Assembly: GCF_004379255.2 (NCBI RefSeq)
Contig: NC_056042.1
Location: 33,707,928 to 33,771,927, forward strand
Direction of reading: 5' to 3'
Origin: Salvia splendens
Lineage: Eukaryota > Streptophyta > Magnoliopsida > Lamiales > Lamiaceae
Length of the DNA stretch: 64,000 nt
Position 1 is the first letter of the stretch, and each line of letters opens with the position of its first letter. The notes beneath the pieces were generated by a model. It saw only the letters and a list, made by a program, of their open reading frames with translations, did no database searches and was not told the DNA's origin. The translations under genes and the position numbers were made by a program. Positions 57,467 through 64,000 of the stretch are shown here, piece by piece.

Positions 57467-58233
57467 TAATGATTAGAGTCAAATGTTACATTTAACTTCC
57501 TTGATAATCTTCTTAGTAATTAGTAGTAACATTCATGCAAGTTAATTTTTGTATATATACTTTGTCATGGTATAATAACCGAAAACAAATCCAAACTTAA
57601 TGATTTTTCCCACTGATTATTTTTAAAGTTACGAGACAAAAAACTAGAGTTTGACCAAAATTCAATATATTTTTTAGCAATTTTCCCATTAAATATTTTG
57701 GTAGTTTAATCAAAGATCCCAGATTTCCATTTTATCATCTCTCTTTCTCTAGAGAGATCAAATAGTATGAGTAATACTTCTATGGAGTAATAAAGAAGTT
57801 CATTTTTGCCATATGTCAATTACAAGGATGCAAGAATGGTGGAGTATAAGAGAATAAGCATTTGACAAAATCTGTGATCAATATTTATGTCCCTATAAAA
57901 ATGATACTATCTTGATAAGCATGGAACCCAACTGATTGCAATAATTAAAAAAAAGTTAAAGAGGGGACCTCAAAGTTGCTCTAATATCTCGAACAAAAAA
58001 CAGGACAATGTAAATTGTAAAAGAAAGAATCAACCATATATATATATAATCCAATGAAAAGTTGGTACTAGAATTTCTTCCATCTATTTATAAGTGTGTC
58101 AATAATACTATATATTTACATCAGAGTGTAACAAGTGAAAGAGTCCGATTGAAACTCATTTGAAGCATAATTCCTTTAGAAATTTTTATTAGGAGCAACC
58201 ATACCTTTGACTCCAAATTGATCAGAAACTCCC
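57467..58233. other. Intergenic, no gene seen
   Basis: About 770 bases between convergent genes (metacaspase on plus, unknown protein on minus). AT-rich, presumably 3' UTRs and terminators. Confidence 0.6.
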
Positions 58234-59792
58234 TTAATATGATGTATGTAACGTATGATGCTTAAGGAGGGTAGCACGGGAGGCGTTACACCATCGGGTG
58301 TAGCAAGAGCGGAGATTGGGCCAGTCGGAGGCGGGGCAGTAGGTGAAGTGGTGCAACCAAAGGGACAACACCATCTCCTGCTCCTCCTCCGCCAACGTCC
58401 AGATTACCTCTTCCAATATTCTCTCGACCTCCGCCCTCTCCGCCATGCTCAGCACAGGTGCATCCGTGCCGTTGTTGGCGCTGCACAACAGGGGAAGCCA
58501 CGACATCAGCATCTTTATCTTCGTCGCTCTAATTTGTTTCTCATCTTCTCCCTTGCTCAATTCTTTTGCTTGTCTGATCAAGAATGCTGCACCAAAAGAG
58601 ATGGGAGATTACAATTTTGATTCCTTATTAGATTTAAAGGTTACATTATTTGCAAATCTTATGTCAAAACTATTTAAATTTATGTTATGAAACTAAAAGG
58701 TGCTACAAAGTAAAGACATTAATGTGTAAAATTGATGTCCTAGAGAGTAGGGAATGCAAATTTCTCTACTAATGGACAGCTAGTGAAAGGACAGCAGATG
58801 GAAGATATACAAACCCATAGACCTAAGCCTTATGAAACAACTATGTATGTTTTCTTTGTCAAATTCTAATTTATCCAGTATTTTTCAAAATTTGAATGAT
58901 AAATCACGAAATTTGAAAAATTGTCCTGTAATAAACTTTTTGTAGGCTAAATTGATGCATACATGTAGAAATTCGGTATTGTCAATGAATAGTGACGGAA
59001 ATATATATTAACGGATTAGATGAAAATAGGATAATCGAGAATTTTTGATCGCTCATTCAAATTTTGAAGGATACGAGATAAACCGGAACTATTACCCGAG
59101 ACCTTAACTAGTGAGCCCTGGAGGCGCGGCTCGGTCGACAAGGCCAGCCACGCCACCTTCCCCGCCGACGCCCACCTCCACACCGCCTCCTCCACGCACC
59201 CCGACGCCGCCATCTTCTCCGCCAGCCACAGCACCTCCGCCGCCACCTTCTCCGCCGAATATCCCCCTCCCCTCCCCTTGCTCGCCAACCTCCACCCCGC
59301 CCTCACACAACGCCTCACCCCTCTCACCACCATCCACCTCCTCCCTCCATAACCACCTCTCTCTCCCGCCGCCGCCGCCACTTCTCCGCCCTCCGCCATG
59401 GCGGCCTCGAGGCGACCCAGCGACCTCGCGAACGCGGCCGACAGCACGGCGCAGTTGACCTCCGCCAGCGGCGGCTTCGCCTCGGCTAAGTTGTCGTCGA
59501 TTATGGTCTCCGCCAGCGATCGGATGAGCTCGTACTTTCTGGAGCTCACCGGAATATCGTTCATGAGCAGCAGAAGCTGCGATAGAGCCCGTGAAACGCC
59601 CGAGGAGGATGATTGATTGTCGGGGGGAGGGGTGGATTTGGAGGAGAAGAGGGTGAGGAGGAAGAGGAAGGAGGAGGCGAGGAAGTGGCGGAGGAGGTGG
59701 AGAAGCTTGTGGTGCTCGTCGGAGTGGAGGAAGATTGAAGTTAGGAGTTTTCTGAGGAGGAGAGAAGCTATGGTGGAAGATGAAGTTTCCAT
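58234..59792 (-). CDS. Conserved plant protein of unknown function (BTB/POZ C-terminal-like), 2 exons
   Basis: Exons 59792-59096 and 58586-58234 join in phase to 349 aa. The N-terminus METSSSTIASLLLRKLLTS and HLLRHFLASSFLFLLTLFSS contain a hydrophobic stretch near residues 35-52 that could be a membrane segment. The C-terminal half matches a pattern seen at the end of many plant BTB/POZ proteins: WLPLLCSANNGTDAPVLS, then ERILEEVIWTL, then LSLWLHHFTYCPASDWPNL. No BTB domain is present. Arabidopsis relatives carry the misleading label '1,8-cineole synthase'; no terpene synthase motif (DDxxD) is visible here, so no enzyme function should be assumed. Confidence 0.82.
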
Positions 59793-60314
59793 TTTTTTTA
59801 GTATTTGGTGATTGGCGATTATTTTGGGTGTATATGAAATAGGGTTTAATTTGTGGTTGTCAATGATTTGGGCGATATGAGGAAGGAGTATTCATTGGTA
59901 AGTATGGTTTGATTCTTATTCTCCATTTACTTGCATCATTATCCAATTATTTAGCCTCAATTTAAAGTCAAAATCATACGTTCAACTCAAAAACTCTTTG
60001 GAGGTGAAGTTCCACAAGGTTGGTTTGTGGAAGCTAACATTTATAACCTATTGATTGAAAATCCAGGTTGTCACACGGTGAAGAAGGGATAATTTTCCAA
60101 GATCCGACTCCTTATGTTCCTGTCCTGGCTCAATTAATCTACACAAATTACTGTACATACTACATACATAAGAAATTGTTCCAAAATAATGTATACATAT
60201 CAATTTAATGTGTATAATTTACAGTGGACTATATACACAAGTCAAATAAAAAAAAAGATTATGTTCAATATCCGTTCACAAATCTACCTAATATTTTTTG
60301 TTTGAGAGTATATA
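59793..60314. other. Spacer, no gene seen
   Basis: About 520 bases, containing the promoter of the minus-strand unknown gene on its left side and the 3' end of the hydrolase gene on its right side. Confidence 0.55.
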
Positions 60315-62273
60315 TCAAGTTGGCCCTGGGCCTGCGATTTGGCCTGGGCTTAGACTTGGGCCTGCGATTAGCCCTACACTTGGACTTGGGCCTGTGATTT
60401 GGCTTGTGCCTAAGATTTGGCCTGGGCTTGGACTTGGGCCTGTGATTTGGCCTGGGCCTAGGATTTGGCCTGGACTTGTGCTTGTGATTTGGCTTGGGCT
60501 TGAACCAGGGCCTGCAATTTGGCTAAGGCCTGGGATTTGTCTTGGGCTTGTAGTCGGGCTTGAGATTTTAGTTGGGCTTGAGATTTGGATTGGGCCTAGA
60601 ATTTGGCTTGGGCTTGAGCTTGGGTCTGAGCCTGGAATTTGGCTTGGGCTTGAGCTTGGGCTTGTGCCAGCCCAGAAGAAACTCTTCTGTCGGAAATATG
60701 AGAGAGAGTAAGGGTTAGAGGTTGTACTCGAATTCGAATTGGAACTCGAGGGCGAGCTCCAACTCCAGCTCCAATTCAGGCTCAGTGCTGAACTCGAAAT
60801 TGATCTTGGGGTCGAACTTGTTTCAATCAGAAATGCTTTCAAATGCTTAGCAAACTCCCTTGGTTTCTCAATGTTCAAAGCATGTCCAGCATTCTTTATC
60901 ACTTCTATTTTTGCATTGTCACCTATGTGCCTAAAAACAACAAAATAATAACAAAGCCATGCAAGTCGTATCAATTGTTCAAATTAATGCTAATATTAAA
61001 TTGTTCTATTTTAATAATATAGCAATAGTTTAAAATCTAAAGTGTAAATACGATACAAAATGGAAATATAATACTATAATTTAGAAAAACTTTGTGTGGA
61101 CAACCATAATATAGTTGTTTAACATCACTCTCTCTATATATAAATGTGGTGATATCTCTTTATGAAGATAAATGTAACTTGTTAGATTTTCTTTAAATAT
61201 CCTATAATTATTACAATTGCTAAAAAATAAAATAAATAAATAAAAACTTTGAATTTTTATTTATTAGTTGTAAAATTTTCGAAACTAAAATAATTGTAAA
61301 GAATGATGTTCCCTGACCTTTGGAGCCTGTATCCCAATTCCAGAGGGAAGATTTTGTCCTGCTCTCCCCATAATATCAACGTTGGCTGTTATATATATAT
61401 ATGTGTGTAAAAAAACAAAATAATTTGAATAATCATTTTTTGTAGTCCGATCTAAAAGAGTGTAGTATTAGTATATGATTACCTGTTCTATCTTGGGAAT
61501 TTTATCGAGCTTTCTGTCGGCAGTTAATGCACGAATTAGTTCCTTTTTTTGAGTAATAAATTCTGTACAGAAAACCTGCACCCCATCAAAATTACAAATT
61601 GATTTAGTATTAGAAGTGTGAGAAGAGAAATAAAAGAGGAGGCAAGTACGTCGATATAATCAGAGAGGAAGCAGGAAGGGAGGCCGTTGACCGGCTTGGC
61701 AAAGGCAAACTTGATCAACTCCCTGAGCTTCTCCGGCGTCTGGGGCATGAGAATGCCGGCCACCTCATCCAAATCCGCGACCTGGAAAAAGCCCTCCCTG
61801 AGATCCTTCTCCTCGAGGCACACCCCGGAGCAGCAGAGCACCACCTTCTCGACCGCCTCGGGGAACTGCGCGGCCATGCTGTAGCTGACGAAGCCGCCGT
61901 AGCTGATCCCGACGAGGCTGAGGCGGCGCACCCCGTGCAGCTCCATGAGGCGCATGAGGCAGCGCGCCTGGAAGGCCTCCGAGCGGTCCGGGCGCTGCGT
62001 CCACGACTCCCCGAAGAAGAGGAGGTCGGGGACGTAGATGTTGTACCGCGGCATCAGGTGGTGGAGGAGGTCGCCGTACTGCCACATGGCGTTGGCGCCG
62101 AACCCGTGCACCAGGAGGAGGCTCGGCTTCGACGCCTTGTGGCTCTTCGGCACCCAGCAGTGCATCACCGTCCCGTCTTGGAGGTCGCTTTTCATCGACC
62201 GCAGCCCCGAGTATGAGAAGAAGCTCCGGTACAGGAAGTCCGCTGACCCGGTCAGGCTCAGGCAACGGGCCAT
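60315..62273 (-). CDS. Alpha/beta hydrolase with repetitive C-terminal extension, 4 exons
   Basis: Serine hydrolase fold protein, likely esterase or lipase-like; the substrate is unknown. Exons 62273-61650, 61575-61483, 61385-61318 and 60930-60315 join in phase to 466 aa. The oxyanion region is LLVHGFGANAMWQYGDL, the nucleophile Ser is in SLVGISYGGFVSY, the acid Asp in WGEQDKIFP and the His in KNAGHALNIEKP. The conserved protein normally ends shortly after HLKAFLIET, at about 310-330 aa. Here the frame stays open for about 140 more residues, Ser-rich at first (SSSALSLNWSWSWSSPSSS), then Pro/Ser/Gly/Gln/Ile repeats such as SPGQILGPGQITGPSP. That tail is encoded by a minisatellite (60320-60680). 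Whether the tail is translated, or the real transcript stops or splices earlier, is open. Confidence 0.88.
60320..60680. repeat. Minisatellite with 6-base periodicity at the hydrolase 3' end
   Basis: Plus-strand units of the form GGCCTGGGCTTGGACTTG, GGCCTGTGATTTGGC and GGCTTGGGCTTGAGC repeat with periods of 6, 12, 18 and 24 bases. The tract is coding in frame with the hydrolase on the minus strand, and also leaves a meaningless open frame on the plus strand. Confidence 0.85.
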
Positions 62274-63286
62274 TTTATTTTATTTTATTTTTAAATAATT
62301 CCCCTCTCTATGTCTCTCTCTCTCTCTATATTATAAAATTATGTGAGGGTGTGTATGGGGTGAAAAGAACATACATACAGGCACATACACATGCAAATAT
62401 GTATGCGGGGAAATGGAATTCTCTCTCTCTTTCTTTTTTCTGTGTGATGGAAAAAAGCTAAGCTGGAATGGAGAGATAGAGATGATGGATTTGGTGAGAG
62501 AGCTATTTTTAGTCGTGGATGGGGATTTCTATCCAACCACAATTTAATCCACTAATTAGAGAGTCATTTTCATCTTCCATGTATTTATTTTTACCTGAAA
62601 ATAGGAAACCATTATTTGGCGCCACCGCCTTTGTCTTCGCCGGCGACGAACTACGTACCCTATTGCAACTTTTGACTCTGGGTGCTTTCTTTGCATGAAA
62701 TATATGTAAGTGATGAAGTTCGAGATGAATGTGCAATGCATTAATTTCAAAATGTTATAGATAGTCAGTTTCTATGATTTATTCTATTGGTAAAAAATTA
62801 TTATACCTAAGACCCAAAAAAAACTAAAACAATGTAACATTAAAAAAACTTAAATATAGACTAATATCACTCAAACATAACATAATCCTCAAAATAATAT
62901 TTAAAAGTAATATTTTCCTTTCACCTTCACTCATGACTCTCTAATTTCCACAATCTTCTACCCACGCCTTTGGCTTTCTAAAAATAGAATGCACATATTT
63001 TTGTGAGACGGACAAAAATGAAGTACACATATTTTTATGGGACGGATGATGTATTAAGTATTCAATATTGGAATTTAGAGATATTCAAATTCATACCCAA
63101 AACTTATAAATTATTAAAATTAAGGCCAAAACTCGCATTTTATATTGTTATAGATATCTCAGAATCAAATAGCTTAACTGATTCTATCCATTCTTCTTGT
63201 AGACCTTGAACTCGGGAATCCTTACCGAATTGAAGAATCATCGCATGAAACAAGAGCTTGAAAAGCCAGATGAAGCATCAGAAGAT
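62274..63286. other. Hydrolase promoter region and intergenic DNA
   Basis: (TTTTA)n lies directly against the ATG (62274-62298), followed by a (CT)n run near 62313-62330, both typical of a plant leader. The rest is AT-rich. A Stowaway-like fragment (TGAGACGGACAAAAATGAAG near 63003 and GGGACGGATGATGTATTAAG near 63040) is present. No further gene. Confidence 0.55.
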
Positions 63287-63884
63287 TCAACTGATTAATT
63301 TCCTTAGCCTCTTTTCAGCTTGGCTCGCGACCTTATTTTGTGGTTCCAGAACGAGTGCATGCTTGAAGTCTGTGAGTCACCACAGCGGATTATGAGATCA
63401 AATTCTAGACAAGTTGATAACTATTAAAAAAAATTATGTAGATCAATAGATTGCACCTCTAACCTCTCATCTAGTTTTGTTCCTAGAAAACAACACAACT
63501 CAATTTGGGGTAAATAATGAACTCAAAAGTTTACTAAACCAGAGTAGCTAATATCTTGGGATTTGCAACTTATTTTGTGCCTAGCTTGATTAAGACTTCT
63601 GACGCCTAAAATTTACAGCAGGTTGTCATATAATAAAGTTGATTATGTTCACAAAGCAGGATGTATTGATAAAGTAGAAGGCATGATGCCCATACTTTGG
63701 ACCCATCAGAAGGCAGAGAGAGACAAGAGAATAGCAACGATATCATGAGCTGAAACTGTAACATGTATGCTACAATAATGCACTAAAGAACTGCAAGTGT
63801 TCATGAGTCCTGACCTTCAGCAGCTTCTTTGTAGAAAAGCAGTGATTCTTTAGCTGTCCCTCGTCTCAAATAAGCCTTCACGTA
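63287..63884 (-). CDS. Toc64/OM64-like TPR import receptor, C-terminal two exons (partial)
   Basis: Last two exons of a gene that runs off the right edge. The exon 63884-63815 encodes YVKAYLRRGTAKESLLFYKE plus AAE and ends in a GTCAGG donor. The exon 63369-63287 encodes FKHALVLEPQNK, then AEKRLRKLIS and stop, joined with matching phase through the Asp codon. This is the last TPR repeat of the amidase-TPR outer-membrane proteins Toc64 (chloroplast) and OM64 (mitochondrion), which bind Hsp90/Hsp70-delivered preproteins; the wording is closest to what I recall of OM64. The 116 bases from 63885 to the edge are intronic. Other TPR proteins with the same closing repeat cannot be fully excluded. Confidence 0.75.
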
Positions 63885-64000
63885 CTGCAGGGTGGAGTTG
63901 AGGGGATGAAATAAAGTCAGATAACACCCAACATGGAAGGAGGTAAGATTCAAATGGGACCGTGAATGTGTTGATTTAGTGGGGAAAACTAGATTCAGAA

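Noticed and set aside
58234..59792. Calling this gene a 1,8-cineole synthase, as its Arabidopsis relative is labelled
   Set aside because: No DDxxD, RRx8W or terpene synthase fold signature is present; the C-terminal pattern is that of BTB/POZ-associated plant proteins.
60298..60711. 137-codon plus-strand ORF of Gly-Leu-Gly-Pro-Ile-Trp-like repeats
   Set aside because: Antisense reading of the minisatellite that forms the hydrolase tail.
63190..63297. A plus-strand exon-like stretch (TTGTAG acceptor, then an open frame of about 30 codons ending in TAA at 63297)
   Set aside because: No upstream plus-strand exons exist, and the minus strand of the same place is the convincing last exon of the Toc64/OM64-like gene.
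1..64000. CRISPR array or bacterial operon-like structure
   Set aside because: Tandem repeats in the window have no unique spacers of constant length, and all genes are intron-containing plant nuclear genes.

Overview
This is nuclear DNA of a flowering plant, very probably a eudicot. The genes have many GT-AG introns and plant-specific products (plastid prenyltransferase, EXORDIUM-like protein, UGT85 glucosyltransferases, HCF173, metacaspase, Toc64/OM64). There is an intron-containing elongator tRNA-Met, and AT-rich intergenic DNA is filled with LTR retrotransposons and MITEs. The tandem UGT85 genes and the general character would fit an asterid such as a Lamiales species, but that is a weak inference. 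All exon joins were made by hand from splice signals, reading-frame phase and protein family conservation. Boundaries should be good to a base or two, but no search was run.

Layout. 182-2908 (-): chloroplast DHNA phytyltransferase (ABC4/MenA), 10 exons. 5986-6885 (-): EXORDIUM-like secreted protein, no intron. 7.2-28.3 kb: a mobile-element block. It holds a Stowaway MITE, a 2.6-kb solo LTR split by a complete young Ty1/copia element (11358-18798) with an intact polyprotein, a 2-kb gag-only LTR element (21433-23461), another Stowaway-like MITE, a PIF/Harbinger element with an intact transposase (25137-27154), and an 815-bp TG...CA element. 28720-31103 (+): nitronate monooxygenase-like enzyme. 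31256-33161 (-) and 38913-40552 (+): two divergently oriented UGT85-type glucosyltransferases separated by a solo LTR and AT-rich DNA. 42684-45153: Tourist/Harbinger-type element with a nested hAT element. 45237-45321: tRNA-Met. 45723-49897 (-): HCF173, 13 exons. 51541-52437 (+): fragment resembling the N-terminus of an MBD8-like protein. 53476-54533: MULE-type MITE nested in a Stowaway-type MITE. 55998-57466 (+): type I metacaspase. 58234-59792 (-): conserved plant protein of unknown function. 60315-62273 (-): alpha/beta hydrolase with an odd repetitive C-terminal tail. 63287-63884 (-): last two exons of a Toc64/OM64-like TPR receptor that continues past the right edge.

How the genes relate. 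There are no operons; neighbours are independently transcribed. The order EXL, nitronate monooxygenase, metacaspase, conserved protein resembles a run of neighbouring genes on Arabidopsis chromosome 5 (recalled, not searched), so the window looks like an old conserved block inflated by transposons and by a UGT85 pair. Two genes serve the chloroplast photosystems: MenA makes phylloquinone for photosystem I and HCF173 promotes psbA translation for photosystem II.

The most unusual signals are these. The copia element has, where a tRNA primer-binding site should be, 14 bases exactly complementary to its own R/U5 region, which suggests self-primed reverse transcription. The two UGT85 paralogues have different introns, the novel one flanked by an 8-bp direct repeat. 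A minisatellite has been translated into the C-terminus of the hydrolase.
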